Positions 54,970-63,956 of a DNA stretch of 64,000 nt are shown in pieces (within the stretch, counting starts at the first letter, position 1; the number at the start of each line of letters is the position of its first letter). A model generated the notes under the pieces. That model saw only the letters and a program-made list of their open reading frames with translations. It did not search any database and was not told the origin of the DNA. This stretch comes from Methanogenium organophilum (GTDB taxonomy: Archaea; Halobacteriota; Methanomicrobia; Methanomicrobiales; Methanomicrobiaceae), in the NCBI RefSeq assembly GCF_026684035.1, contig NZ_CP113361.1:310001-374000 (forward strand), given 5' to 3'. The translations under genes were made by a program, and so were the position numbers.

Positions 54970-56354
54970 CGCTTGTCACCACCATGATATTTTTCGGTCA
55001 GAACCGTCGGAATCCGGTTGAGTTCTTCCACCGGGAAGGGGTTGAGGAGGTTCCATGCGATGTCCAGACTCTCCGTGATCGTCCGGCCCCTTACACGTCC
55101 CTGGCCGATGAACTCACGTTCAAAACGTTCTGCAAATGTGAGATAGCGACGGTCTGTGTCACTAAGCCCCTCTTCACCGATGACGGCCACAAGGCTCTCC
55201 AGACGCCTGCCCTTTGCATAAGCAGCATAGAGTTGGTCTGAAACAGCACCGTGGTCTTCCCGAGTTTTTTCCTCACCAATGCCACCAGACATCAGACGGG
55301 AAAGAGAAGGAAGGACATCTATAGGCGGATAGATGCCTTTGCGGTACAGGTCTCGTGAGAGGACAATCTGCCCCTCAGTAATATATCCGGTAAGGTCAGG
55401 AACCGGATGGGTGATGTCATCATCCGGCATGGATATGATAGGCAGTTGGGTGATCGAACCCTGTCTTCCGTAAATCCGTCCGGCACGTTCAAAGATGGAC
55501 GCAAGATCCGTATACATATAACCGGGATACCCACGCCGGGCAGGCACCTCATCACGGGCAGCAGAGACCTCACGCAGTGCCTCGCAGTATCCAGTGATGT
55601 CCTGAAGAATGACAAGGATATGCATCCCCCGATCAAAGGCGAGGTATTCTGCAGTGGTCAGGGCAAGGCGGGGGGTTATAATCCGTTCTATAGCGGGGTC
55701 ATCAGCACGGTTAACGAAGAGCACCGCATGCTCCAGTGCACCGGTATCCTCAAATTCATCCAGGAAGAACTGTGCGTCCTCATTTGTTATCCCCATGGCA
55801 CCAAAGACCAGTGCAAACTCCTCATTATCCCTGAGCACACGTGCCTGCCGTGCGATCTGGGCAGCAAGAGCAGAATGCGGCAGACCGGAACCGGAAAATA
55901 TCGGCAGTTTCTGGCCCCGTACAAGAGTGTTCATCCCATCAATTGCCGAGATCCCGGTTTCGATGCAGTCTTCCGGGTAGGCACGGGCCGTCGGATTGAC
56001 CGCCGCACCGGAGATATCCATAACCTTTCCGGGAATCACCGGCCCACCGCCATCCACAGGAGCAGCAGCACCGTCAAACACCCGCCCGAGAATTTCAGGG
56101 CTGACAACCATCTGCATCGGAACACCCATGAACCTGACCGAGGTAATATCCGTGTCGATATCCCGTGTCCCGCCGAATACCTGAATGACGGCAGTATCAG
56201 AACGGCTCTCCAGCACTTCCCCCATGCGCGTCCCTCCACCGGGAAGGCGCACTTCAACAACCTCGCCGTATGCCGCATCACTGACACCGGACACCACCAT
56301 CAGCGGGCCTGCCACCCGGACAACAGACGTGTACTCACGAGAAGGTGATGTCAT
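54966..56354 (-). CDS. atpB: A-type ATP synthase subunit B (non-catalytic)
   Basis: A 462-residue head subunit that alternates with A. Start [36 protein letters not shown], and [20 protein letters not shown], where the Walker A lysine is lost, marking the non-catalytic subunit. [20 protein letters not shown] and [20 protein letters not shown] are characteristic. The ATG at 56354 overlaps the atpA stop (ATGA); longer frames upstream read into atpA. Confidence 0.96.
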   Translation of the reverse strand: MTSPSREYTSVVRVAGPLMVVSGVSDAAYGEVVEVRLPGGGTRMGEVLESRSDTAVIQVFGGTRDIDTDITSVRFMGVPMQMVVSPEILGRVFDGAAAPVDGGGPVIPGKVMDISGAAVNPTARAYPEDCIETGISAIDGMNTLVRGQKLPIFSGSGLPHSALAAQIARQARVLRDNEEFALVFGAMGITNEDAQFFLDEFEDTGALEHAVLFVNRADDPAIERIITPRLALTTAEYLAFDRGMHILVILQDITGYCEALREVSAARDEVPARRGYPGYMYTDLASIFERAGRIYGRQGSITQLPIISMPDDDITHPVPDLTGYITEGQIVLSRDLYRKGIYPPIDVLPSLSRLMSGGIGEEKTREDHGAVSDQLYAAYAKGRRLESLVAVIGEEGLSDTDRRYLTFAERFEREFIGQGRVRGRTITESLDIAWNLLNPFPVEELNRIPTVLTEKYHGGDKR

Positions 56355-58114
56355 ACGGTTCCTCCTTCGAGACGATGGAATGCATCTTTCATCTCGCAAA
56401 GGGTCTCCTCAAAATACGTTTTGAAGTCAGCATTTGGAACCGCACCGAGGCGCTTCAGGCGTTGTCCCACCGGGAGCGCTGTGATCACAGAGACCGACAC
56501 GCCGTTCATAACCGCCTCTCTTCCGTATCGGGCATATTCGGTAATGAGTTGCATCATCATATACTGCTTCTCAAACGGACAGAAGGTATCCACCGGATCA
56601 AAGGCATACTGGACAAGGAAAGATTCCCGGACATACTCGGCGATATGCAGAGACAATTTATCCTCCTCGGGCAGGACGTCAGGTCCTACCAGCTGTACAA
56701 TCTCCTCAAGTTCGCTCTCCTTCTGGAGAATCGCCATCATCGTACTGCGCATATCTCCCCACTGATTTCCTGCGTTTTCGTTCCACCAGGCCTCTACATC
56801 ATCCGGATAGAGCGAATAGGACGTGAGCCAGTCAACCGCCGGGAAGTGGCGTTCATGGGCAAGGTCCGCATCCAGCGCCCAGAATACCCGAACAACACGA
56901 AGGGTATTCTGTGTGACGGGTTCAGAAAAGTCACCACCCGGCGGTGAGACAGCACCGATGACAGAGACCGAACCCTCTCTGCCAGACGGCCCAAGGACCG
57001 TCACATGTCCCGCCCGCTCATAAAAACCCGCCAGTCGGGAAGCGAGATAGGCAGGATATCCATGTTCCCCCGGCATCTCTTCAAGCCGTCCGGAGATCTC
57101 CCGCATCGCCTCTGCCCAGCGGGAAGTGGAGTCGGCCATCAGGGCCACATCATAACCCATGTCACGGTAATACTCGGCGATCGTAATGCCGGTATAGACT
57201 GATGCCTCCCGTGCGGCAACCGGCATATTTGATGTGTTGCCGATAAGAACTGTCCTCTCCATCAGAGGAACTCCACTCTTCGGATCTGTGAGAGCAGGGA
57301 ACTGGCGCAATACATCAGCGAGTTCATTGCCCCGTTCCCCACAACCCACATAGATGATAATATCCGCATCCGACCACTTCGCAAGCTGATGCTGCACCAC
57401 TGTCTTGCCTGCCCCAAACGGACCCGGCACCGCAGCAGTTCCACCTTTGACAATCGGGAAGAACGAATCGATGACCCGCTGTCCGGTGAAGAGCGGAGCT
57501 CCGGGTTTTAGTTTTTCTGCAACCGGCCTCTCCTCCCGCACCGGCCAGCGGCGGATCATAGTAACCGGTTCCTCTTTTCCCTCCACGGTGAGAACGATTG
57601 CTATCCCATCTGTCACCGTATACTCCCCGGCATCTGCCACAGAGACAAAAGTGCCCTCTATGCCATGCGGTACAAGGATGGAATGCGTGAACCGCCCTTC
57701 CTGCACAGTCCCGATGACTGTGCCGGGCGTGGCCGCAGTTGATGACTTTGATGTTGGAGTGAATGCGTACTTCCGGTCCCGGTCGAGGGCAGGGAATGAG
57801 GCACCCCGGACAATGAAATCACCCATCCCCTCCCGAATCATCTCCAAAGGGCGCTGTATACCATCATAAACCATACCAAGAAGACCCGGTCCGAGTTCAA
57901 CAGAGAGCGGCGCACCGGTTCGTTCCACCGGTGCACCCGGTGTGAGACCAATGGTGTCCTCATACACCTGGATGGTTGCCACATCCTCCGACAGACCAAT
58001 AATCTCTCCGATCAGGGCAGTCTTTCCCACGTGGACGACCTCATACATGAGTGCCCCCCGCATCCCGTCCGCTTCCACCACCGGCCCGGTGATCCTGATG
58101 ATATTTCCAGTCAC
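56351..58114 (-). CDS. atpA: A-type ATP synthase subunit A (catalytic)
   Basis: A 587-residue catalytic subunit. N-terminal beta barrel ([20 protein letters not shown]), the A-type non-homologous insert near residues 115-190, Walker [15 protein letters not shown], the Walker B/glutamate region [38 protein letters not shown], and the C-terminal helical domain. The length is normal. It overlaps atpF by four bases. Confidence 0.97.
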   Translation of the reverse strand: MTGNIIRITGPVVEADGMRGALMYEVVHVGKTALIGEIIGLSEDVATIQVYEDTIGLTPGAPVERTGAPLSVELGPGLLGMVYDGIQRPLEMIREGMGDFIVRGASFPALDRDRKYAFTPTSKSSTAATPGTVIGTVQEGRFTHSILVPHGIEGTFVSVADAGEYTVTDGIAIVLTVEGKEEPVTMIRRWPVREERPVAEKLKPGAPLFTGQRVIDSFFPIVKGGTAAVPGPFGAGKTVVQHQLAKWSDADIIIYVGCGERGNELADVLRQFPALTDPKSGVPLMERTVLIGNTSNMPVAAREASVYTGITIAEYYRDMGYDVALMADSTSRWAEAMREISGRLEEMPGEHGYPAYLASRLAGFYERAGHVTVLGPSGREGSVSVIGAVSPPGGDFSEPVTQNTLRVVRVFWALDADLAHERHFPAVDWLTSYSLYPDDVEAWWNENAGNQWGDMRSTMMAILQKESELEEIVQLVGPDVLPEEDKLSLHIAEYVRESFLVQYAFDPVDTFCPFEKQYMMMQLITEYARYGREAVMNGVSVSVITALPVGQRLKRLGAVPNADFKTYFEETLCEMKDAFHRLEGGTV

Positions 58115-58422
58115 TTCCCTGCCCCCGGCATATGCCTCCCGGCAACTTTCCTGACAGCTATACTCACGGCATCCTCACCACGAATTGGGCCACCCGGACC
58201 GGGAATTCCGATGACTACCGGATATACTCCCTGTGAGGGAGGGAGAGGAATCTCTTTCAGATACCGATCCAGCACACAGATCACACCCACATCGGGGCGC
58301 TCAAGCACCTCTTCCAGGGCCCAGCGAGCCTCCTCTGCATCCTGACAGACGATGCCTTCGGATATCCCCCCGGCCCTGCAGGCAAATACCGCCATATGAT
58401 CGCCAATCGCGATGATCTTCAC
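58111..58422 (-). CDS. atpF: A-type ATP synthase subunit F
   Basis: A 103-residue central-stalk subunit with a Rossmann-like fold: KIIAIGDHMAVFACRAGGIS, VGVICVLDRYLKEI, VYPVVIGIPGPGGPIRGEDA. It binds subunit D and the head. It overlaps both atpC and atpA by four bases, consistent with one polycistronic mRNA. Confidence 0.94.
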   Translation of the reverse strand: MKIIAIGDHMAVFACRAGGISEGIVCQDAEEARWALEEVLERPDVGVICVLDRYLKEIPLPPSQGVYPVVIGIPGPGGPIRGEDAVSIAVRKVAGRHMPGAGK

Positions 58423-59609
58423 TCTTTCACCTCTTCTGTCACAAGCACCCGTCCAATCTCTTCCGGAGGGAGTGACTCGGCAATTCCCACCGCTATTGCC
58501 TGCATATTCTGCGCCTCGTAGCCAAGTGTTACAAGATACCGAAGAAGCGGGCCACTCTCCAGATGATATTGATTAGATACCGCACGGACAACATCAAGCA
58601 TGCACAGGTCGAGAGCTGCTTCAAGCACGGGAATGTCCTCATCCTTCACTGCATCCGGATGGCGGGAGAGATATGGCTCGTACGTTGTCCCCACAAGCGC
58701 CTGAATCAGATCCGGCAGGGATCCAGCACGGATAGCATGGTTCAACCGGTCACCGCTAAGTTCAAATCCCCCTTCCAGGATAAGATAACGAGCGACGGAT
58801 TCCTTTCCCGCTCCAACAGAGAGAGAACGGGCCAGTGACCGGATGTTTGCAATATCAATCATCCGACCGGCCACCTCTGTTACCGGCGGCGAGAGAGAAA
58901 TGTCCACACTCTGTGCCGCGAGGGAAATATTTTCAAGGAGAGCGATCTGCACCAGGGCAAAGAACTGTGCATGGTCACCTGCTGCCTCACGGTATGCTGC
59001 AGCAAGCACAGGACCAAATGGTGCCGGAGCAAATCTGCTGAGAGCATCCTCAGGCCCCGCAGCATGAACCGCCGTGCGGATCATCTCAGGGGTCAATGAC
59101 CCGACAGAGGAAACCTGCCGCTCAATGTCTGCGGGGGAGACATCCCCCCCCATACTAAGAATGATCCATGCAGCCTCCCGTGCCGCAAGCATATCCCTGT
59201 ATGCTGCAAAGAAGTGACTCACACTGTCCGGGACATTTTCAGTAAGGCTTACCACCCTCCCGTAATAATAGCCGCGGATAGTCTGTTCTGCAATCTCAAT
59301 ATTCATCTCTCCTACAGATGGAAAGGCGTACCCGGCAGCCCGGAAACGGTCGAAGAGATCATGCAGGGAATGTGCCTCACGTACGACCGAGACCGTCGCC
59401 CATTCCACCATAGGGTTGCCAATCGCCCGCACCCGTGCATCCGGCCTGGCAAACACCGCAATATTCAGGATGACACGGAAGTATCCGGCCGATGCCGCAA
59501 GCACCAGGCCCATGAGAATTGCAATAGCAAGGGCTGCAACCAAAAGAGCCGTGCCGCCGTCTCCTGAGAGGAGTCCTGAGAATATCGGGGAGAGAGAAAA
59601 GTCAGTCAT
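58419..59609 (-). CDS. atpC: A-type ATP synthase subunit C with N-terminal membrane helix
   Basis: A 396-residue funnel-shaped subunit (V-type d homolog) that couples the central stalk to the rotor ring. Residues from about 60 show AC39-like helices in three repeats (MVEWATVSVVREAHSLHDLF; DIANIRSLARSLSVGAGKES; LLRYLVTLGYEAQNMQAIAV). Unlike the usual soluble form of about 360 residues, it begins with a hydrophobic segment at residues 21-43 (ALLVAALAIAILMGLVLAAS), a likely membrane helix. The ATG at 59609 overlaps atpE by eight bases; even a later start keeps this segment. Confidence 0.9.
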   Translation of the reverse strand: MTDFSLSPIFSGLLSGDGGTALLVAALAIAILMGLVLAASAGYFRVILNIAVFARPDARVRAIGNPMVEWATVSVVREAHSLHDLFDRFRAAGYAFPSVGEMNIEIAEQTIRGYYYGRVVSLTENVPDSVSHFFAAYRDMLAAREAAWIILSMGGDVSPADIERQVSSVGSLTPEMIRTAVHAAGPEDALSRFAPAPFGPVLAAAYREAAGDHAQFFALVQIALLENISLAAQSVDISLSPPVTEVAGRMIDIANIRSLARSLSVGAGKESVARYLILEGGFELSGDRLNHAIRAGSLPDLIQALVGTTYEPYLSRHPDAVKDEDIPVLEAALDLCMLDVVRAVSNQYHLESGPLLRYLVTLGYEAQNMQAIAVGIAESLPPEEIGRVLVTEEVKE

Positions 59610-60198
59610 TGCCACCATACAGTATACACGCGGTTTCACGGGTCAGGCGCTCACGCATTCGTTCACATCTGGCTGAAAACCGCTGATCACACAGGCGACT
59701 TCCGCAGGCGACCACAAGGCCGCCACCCCTCCGGTCTCTGCTCATCTCCTGAAGGAAGGCCATGCCAATTCCCGGAAATTCCGCGAGGGCCGATTCTACG
59801 GCATCCCGATCTCCCTCCCGAAAGAGCACCTGACACTCACCGGGTCCAACGATCTCCAGTCCCTCCGCAATGAGTCGCTGTAACACTTCCGGATATATTG
59901 GCATACCGGGAAGATGAGAGAGTTGCTCTTTTGCACCGGAAAAACACCTGTCGATGCCGTCTTCGCGTGCCTCCCGCACCCCGCCCCGTGCCGCAAGCTG
60001 TGCCCGTGCAAGAATCTTCCGGCGCCGTGCCGCAGCCTCCCGCCTGCCATCATCAGAGATGGTTGTGTATACCGCATCTGCTGCAATTTCGCCCTCACTG
60101 AGGATAAGGGACACCTCATTGTCTGCCGCACGAATGATACGGGTAGCTTCCTCAGCTGCATCCGCATTCATCCGTGCAATGATCTCTTCCACACCCAT
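59602..60198 (-). CDS. atpE: A-type ATP synthase subunit E (peripheral stalk)
   Basis: A 198-residue peripheral-stalk protein. The N-terminal half is a long Ala/Arg/Glu-rich helix (EEIIARMNADAAEEATRIIR; RREAAARRRKILARAQLAAR) that pairs with subunit H. The C-terminal globular domain has YPEVLQRLIAEGLEIV and CQVLFREGDRDAVESAL, ending DQRFSARCERMRERLTRETA. The atpK stop lies one base before its start. Confidence 0.92.
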   Translation of the reverse strand: MGVEEIIARMNADAAEEATRIIRAADNEVSLILSEGEIAADAVYTTISDDGRREAAARRRKILARAQLAARGGVREAREDGIDRCFSGAKEQLSHLPGMPIYPEVLQRLIAEGLEIVGPGECQVLFREGDRDAVESALAEFPGIGMAFLQEMSRDRRGGGLVVACGSRLCDQRFSARCERMRERLTRETACILYGGND

Positions 60199-61647
60199 TC
60201 ACCCACCTCCGAAGAGTCCGATACCGAACATAATGAGGACGGCAATAAGGAGCCCGAATATCGCAAAGGTCTCTGCCATCACGGCAAATACGAGGCTTGC
60301 CCCCATCGCATCACTCCGCTGTGCTGTGGCTCCAATACCCGAGGCGGCAGTCATACCCTGCCCGATGGCTGAAAGACCGGCAAGGCCAACGGCAAACCCG
60401 GCCCCCATTGCGGCAAGTCCTGCAGCGGCCGTTGCCGTGACATCGCGGGTGATCATGCCAGTGAAGGCCATCACGAGGATCGCCACCAGAAGACCATAGA
60501 TAGCCTGTGTCTCGGGAATAACGGTAAAAACCAATGCCTTCCCAAACATTTCCTCTTTTTCAGCGGTGGCAGCAATGCCTGCCGAAGCCGCAATACCCTG
60601 ACCAATTGCAGAAATTCCGGCAAATCCAACAGCGAACCCACAGGCAATGGCGGCAAATCCTGCGGCAAGGGTTGCGGTGAGATCCCGGGTGATCATACCG
60701 GTAAAGACCATCAGAAGAATCGCAACCAACAGGCCATATATGGCCTGTGTCTCGGGGATAACCGAAAACACCAGGTTCTTCCCGAACGTTCCCTCATGCT
60801 CGGCAGTGGTTGCCGTACCCGCCGCAGCGGCGATCCCCTGCCCAATGGCAGAGATTCCGGCAAGGCCAACGGCAAATCCACACCCAATGGCGGCAAAGCC
60901 GAGGGCAAGGTCTGCAGAAGGTTCACCTGCGATCATTCCGGTAAAGGCCATGATGAGAATCGCAATCAGCAGACCATATATGGCCTGCGTTTCCGGGATA
61001 ACCGAGAATACAAGATTCTTCCCAAAACTCTCCTCATGCTCGGCAGATGCAGCCGACCCTGCGGCGGCGGCGATCCCCTGCCCAATGGCAGAGAGACCCG
61101 CAATTCCCACCGCAAGACCACATCCAATAGCAGCAAGACCGGTTGCCTCAGTGGCCGTCGCATCCCCCGTCAGAAGTCCGGTGAAAGCCATGATGAGAAT
61201 CGCAACCAGCAGACCATATATGGCCTGTGTCTCGGGGATAACCGAAAAGATGAGACTTCGCCCCATCGCGGAGTCATGTTCTGTGGTGGCCGCAATGCCT
61301 GCAGAGGCTGCGATTCCCTGCCCGATGGCAGAGAAACCGGCGATGCCCGTTGCGAGGCCAGCACCTACGGCAGCAAGGCCAAGGGGAAGGGGCACCTCTC
61401 CCCCTCCACCGCCGATGATACCGGTTGCAAGCAGGATAAGGACGGCAACCAGAAGGCCATACATCCCCTGGGTCTGTGGCACCGCCTGGAAGACCAGTGC
61501 CCGCCCAAACTTCTCCGGGCGGACCGCAATGACCCCTGCACCGGTGGCTCCTGCAATCCCTACGCCAATACCTGACCCGATGGCGGAGAGTCCGACGGCA
61601 AGCCCTGCTCCCGTCACAGCGAGAATGGTACCTGCATCAACGGCCAT
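60199..61647 (-). CDS. atpK: A-type ATP synthase rotor subunit K (c) with six fused hairpins
   Basis: A 482-residue proteolipid made of six two-helix hairpins (12 membrane helices). Hairpins 2-6 repeat every 80 residues exactly: inner-helix Gln at 110, 190, 270, 350, 430 (SAIGQG) and outer-helix Glu at 139, 219, 299, 379, 459 (PETQAIYG; AETFAIFG in the last). Hairpin 1 has Val29 and Gln58 (PQTQGMYG) at these positions, so no ion ligand. Most archaeal K subunits have one to three hairpins; Methanopyrus has 13. The ATG at 61647 with GGAGGG upstream is chosen; upstream in-frame residues lie inside atpI, which it overlaps by 11 bases. Confidence 0.95.
   Translation of the reverse strand: MAVDAGTILAVTGAGLAVGLSAIGSGIGVGIAGATGAGVIAVRPEKFGRALVFQAVPQTQGMYGLLVAVLILLATGIIGGGGGEVPLPLGLAAVGAGLATGIAGFSAIGQGIAASAGIAATTEHDSAMGRSLIFSVIPETQAIYGLLVAILIMAFTGLLTGDATATEATGLAAIGCGLAVGIAGLSAIGQGIAAAAGSAASAEHEESFGKNLVFSVIPETQAIYGLLIAILIMAFTGMIAGEPSADLALGFAAIGCGFAVGLAGISAIGQGIAAAAGTATTAEHEGTFGKNLVFSVIPETQAIYGLLVAILLMVFTGMITRDLTATLAAGFAAIACGFAVGFAGISAIGQGIAASAGIAATAEKEEMFGKALVFTVIPETQAIYGLLVAILVMAFTGMITRDVTATAAAGLAAMGAGFAVGLAGLSAIGQGMTAASGIGATAQRSDAMGASLVFAVMAETFAIFGLLIAVLIMFGIGLFGGG
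60241..61480 (-). repeat. 240-bp tandem repeats within atpK
   Basis: The hairpin units recur at nucleotide level with a period of 240 bases. The same anchor sequence (plus strand AGACCATATATGGCCTG and variants) occurs just after 60481, 60721, 60961 and 61201, with a more divergent copy 243 bases further on and a degenerate one near 60241. The middle four copies are most alike. The repeat is coding throughout and keeps frame. Confidence 0.85.
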
Positions 61648-63610
61648 CGCTTCCCTCCTGTGGTCGGGTATGCTTCCGCTGGGCGGCGAAGGGGGAGAAG
61701 GGCCTGCCGCCCGCATCAAAGAACCTGCCGAAAAACTCTACATACTGGAGACGAAGTGCGTGAATGAATCCTCCAAGGCACTGAAGAACCAGATTTGCTG
61801 CATGACCACCCACGGCGAAAAGGACACCTGCAATGACAAAGACCGGTCCCGCTCCGGCAATCATGACGGAGAGGATATTGATCATCATCGCAATGCCGCC
61901 GGTGGCAAGGGCAAGTGCAAGGATACGGGAATAACTGAGCCAGTCGCCGAGGTAACCGGTGATTGAGAAGAACCCAAGCGGACCGTTACTCCGGAGAATA
62001 CCCGCAATAGCGACAATGGCACCACCCCATGCAAGAGTGAAAATAAGAGGCGGAAATGCCGCCCACCCAAAGAATGAGAGGATGAGGACTGTGGCACAGG
62101 GCTGGAGCAGAAACCAGGTGCCCTCCGAATAAAGCATCCTTTTTTGTTCACCGAGACGGAGGTGTTCATATGCAGCAATTCCCAGACCGAGGTTGAGATG
62201 GGCAATTCCTATCACGAGCGCCAGAATGAGCAGAGACAGGGGATCGTTCAGGGGTTCAATGATCGTAAACGGCATGCTAATGTCGAAGAGTGACGGAAGA
62301 TTACCAAAGAAACTGCCCATCAAAAGGCCAAAGAACGTGCCCGCAACACCGCAGGCACAGAGAACGACGGCCAGATCATGGGCGGTGCCCGGCGTACGGC
62401 CAACCCCCCGAAGGAGGAATGCAGCAATAAGTAGGAGAAGGAGGCCATACCCGGCATCTCCGAGCATGAGACCAAACGTGAAGACCAATACCGGGGCAAG
62501 GAACAGAGTCGGGTCAATTTTGCCGTATGAAGGCATACCGAACATGGCGGTGAGAAACCCGTACGGTGCCAGCCAGCGGGGATGGTCAAAGGCAGACGGG
62601 ATGTCACCGGCGGCGGGTTCCGTGGTGCAGAAGGTGAGGCCGCCTGCCGAATGGTTGCAGAGTGCCTGTATTCGCGGCAGGTCACGTTTTTTTGTCCACC
62701 CCTGCATGACAACAAGGGACCCGGTTTCACCAAAAAGCGGGGAGGCATCCTCACGTTCCCGCATGACCGACAGTTCCTCTGCCATCGCTTCAAGCGGCGC
62801 AAGATGCCTCCGGGCGATATCTTCAAGGGATGCACGAATCTTGTTTTGTTCCTTCCTGAGACGGTCTCTTTCGCTCTGAATTCTCACAATTCCTGCCGAT
62901 GCCGTACCCTCCGTTGTCTCCGGGACAAACTCCCGGAATGCCAGTGCCCGAAGCACCCGGTCTGTTTCAGCGACTGCATCAGGGTGCATAATGGTTACGA
63001 CGGTTGCCAAGCGGTCTCCCACGCCGCAGAGGAGAAATGGCACGGCAAGAACCGGTATCTCTTCTCGCAGATGCGCCTCAATATCTGCGCATTCACCTAG
63101 GGAAATTATCCCGGCACGCACCTCCAGAAGGCCCCCCATACCAAGCCTGCCGGGTTCGATGCCAAAAGGAATCAGCAGGCGGAGCATCTCTTCCTCATCA
63201 TCAAGTCGTGCCAGACGTTCAGTGGAGGCAGTATCACGGGCATGCAGGGTAAGTATGACATCTGTTATTTCTGAGAAACTGGCCGCTTCATCAAGAGCTG
63301 ATGCGGCATCACTGACCGGGAATCGATATCTTTCATCTTCCGGGCGGGCAAACAGTTTAAGAAACGGATTTTTCTCCGGGATGTGCACTCTAAGAATCTC
63401 AATAGCCCGTTCAATACGGGATCGGGCCTCTGCAAGATCAGGAACAGCCGACGAACGCCGGCACGGAATAAGGAGAGGAAGAAGCTCTGTCTCATCTGCA
63501 ATCGCACGGAGTTCAACCACTCCGGCCTCGTGCAGGGCGGAGATCATCGTCTCCCGCACGGTGGTGTGCACCCCTACCGTAAGACGTACCATCTCAGCGG
63601 GTCTGATCAT
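61637..63610 (-). CDS. atpI: A-type ATP synthase subunit I (a-subunit homolog)
   Basis: A 657-residue stator subunit. The N-terminal soluble arm (about residues 1-330) has coiled-coil stretches (RIQSERDRLRKEQNKIRASL) and begins MIRPAEMVRLTVGVH. The C-terminal part has about seven or eight membrane helices: TFGLMLGDAGYGLLLLLIAA, and the conserved SYSRILALALATGGIAMMIN, whose Arg faces the rotor Glu, and GGFIHALRLQYVEFFGRFFD. It overlaps atpH by 17 bases and atpK by 11. Confidence 0.95.
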   Translation of the reverse strand: MIRPAEMVRLTVGVHTTVRETMISALHEAGVVELRAIADETELLPLLIPCRRSSAVPDLAEARSRIERAIEILRVHIPEKNPFLKLFARPEDERYRFPVSDAASALDEAASFSEITDVILTLHARDTASTERLARLDDEEEMLRLLIPFGIEPGRLGMGGLLEVRAGIISLGECADIEAHLREEIPVLAVPFLLCGVGDRLATVVTIMHPDAVAETDRVLRALAFREFVPETTEGTASAGIVRIQSERDRLRKEQNKIRASLEDIARRHLAPLEAMAEELSVMREREDASPLFGETGSLVVMQGWTKKRDLPRIQALCNHSAGGLTFCTTEPAAGDIPSAFDHPRWLAPYGFLTAMFGMPSYGKIDPTLFLAPVLVFTFGLMLGDAGYGLLLLLIAAFLLRGVGRTPGTAHDLAVVLCACGVAGTFFGLLMGSFFGNLPSLFDISMPFTIIEPLNDPLSLLILALVIGIAHLNLGLGIAAYEHLRLGEQKRMLYSEGTWFLLQPCATVLILSFFGWAAFPPLIFTLAWGGAIVAIAGILRSNGPLGFFSITGYLGDWLSYSRILALALATGGIAMMINILSVMIAGAGPVFVIAGVLFAVGGHAANLVLQCLGGFIHALRLQYVEFFGRFFDAGGRPFSPFAAQRKHTRPQEGSDGR

Positions 63611-63956
63611 GGCCGGTCACCTCCCTGACAACATAAGTAATGGCTTCATCAATCCGTTTATCAGTCACATCCCGAATGGCCACAATCTCCTCTTCAGCCG
63701 CCGCACGAATTGATTCCGCTTCCGCCGCCGCCTCCTGTTCCACGGCAGCGATGTGTACTGCTGCTTCAGCCCCGGCTCGCTCTCTGGCAGCTGCTTCTTT
63801 TGTCTGGGCATCGGCATGGGCTTTCCGTATGCGATTATCCGCCTCTGTGCGTGCCCGCTCAATTTCTGCCAGCGCTGCCGCTTCTGCCTCCCGAATACGA
63901 ATGATCTCCTCGAATGGCACACAGACCCCCCGTGTCTTGATATCTCCCGCAGTCAT
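63594..63956 (-). CDS. atpH: A-type ATP synthase subunit H (peripheral stalk)
   Basis: A 120-residue, nearly all-helical Ala/Glu-rich protein (IRIREAEAAALAEIERARTE; AAVEQEAAAEAESIRAAAEE) forming a coiled coil with subunit E in the peripheral stalk. It is the first gene of the operon, as in Methanosarcina mazei (ahaH). The 44 bases beyond its ATG reach the window edge; a promoter is expected there or just outside. Confidence 0.88.
   Translation of the reverse strand: MTAGDIKTRGVCVPFEEIIRIREAEAAALAEIERARTEADNRIRKAHADAQTKEAAARERAGAEAAVHIAAVEQEAAAEAESIRAAAEEEIVAIRDVTDKRIDEAITYVVREVTGHDQTR

Noticed and set aside
55407-56348. 313-codon plus-strand frame antisense to atpB
   Set aside because: It is fully inside a well-supported gene on the other strand, with no ribosome site and no recognisable domain.
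60241-61480. Regular repeats that might suggest a CRISPR-like array
   Set aside because: The period is 240 bases, the repeats stay in frame, and they encode membrane hairpins of subunit K.
61648-61719. 24-residue Pro-rich N-terminal extension of atpK
   Set aside because: It lies inside atpI, has no hydrophobic signal, and the strong GGAGGG site points to the ATG at 61647.
60647-61966. 439-codon plus-strand frame across atpK and atpI
   Set aside because: It is the antisense image of the 240-bp repeats and the 3' end of atpI; the repeated peptide has no hydrophobic or domain logic.
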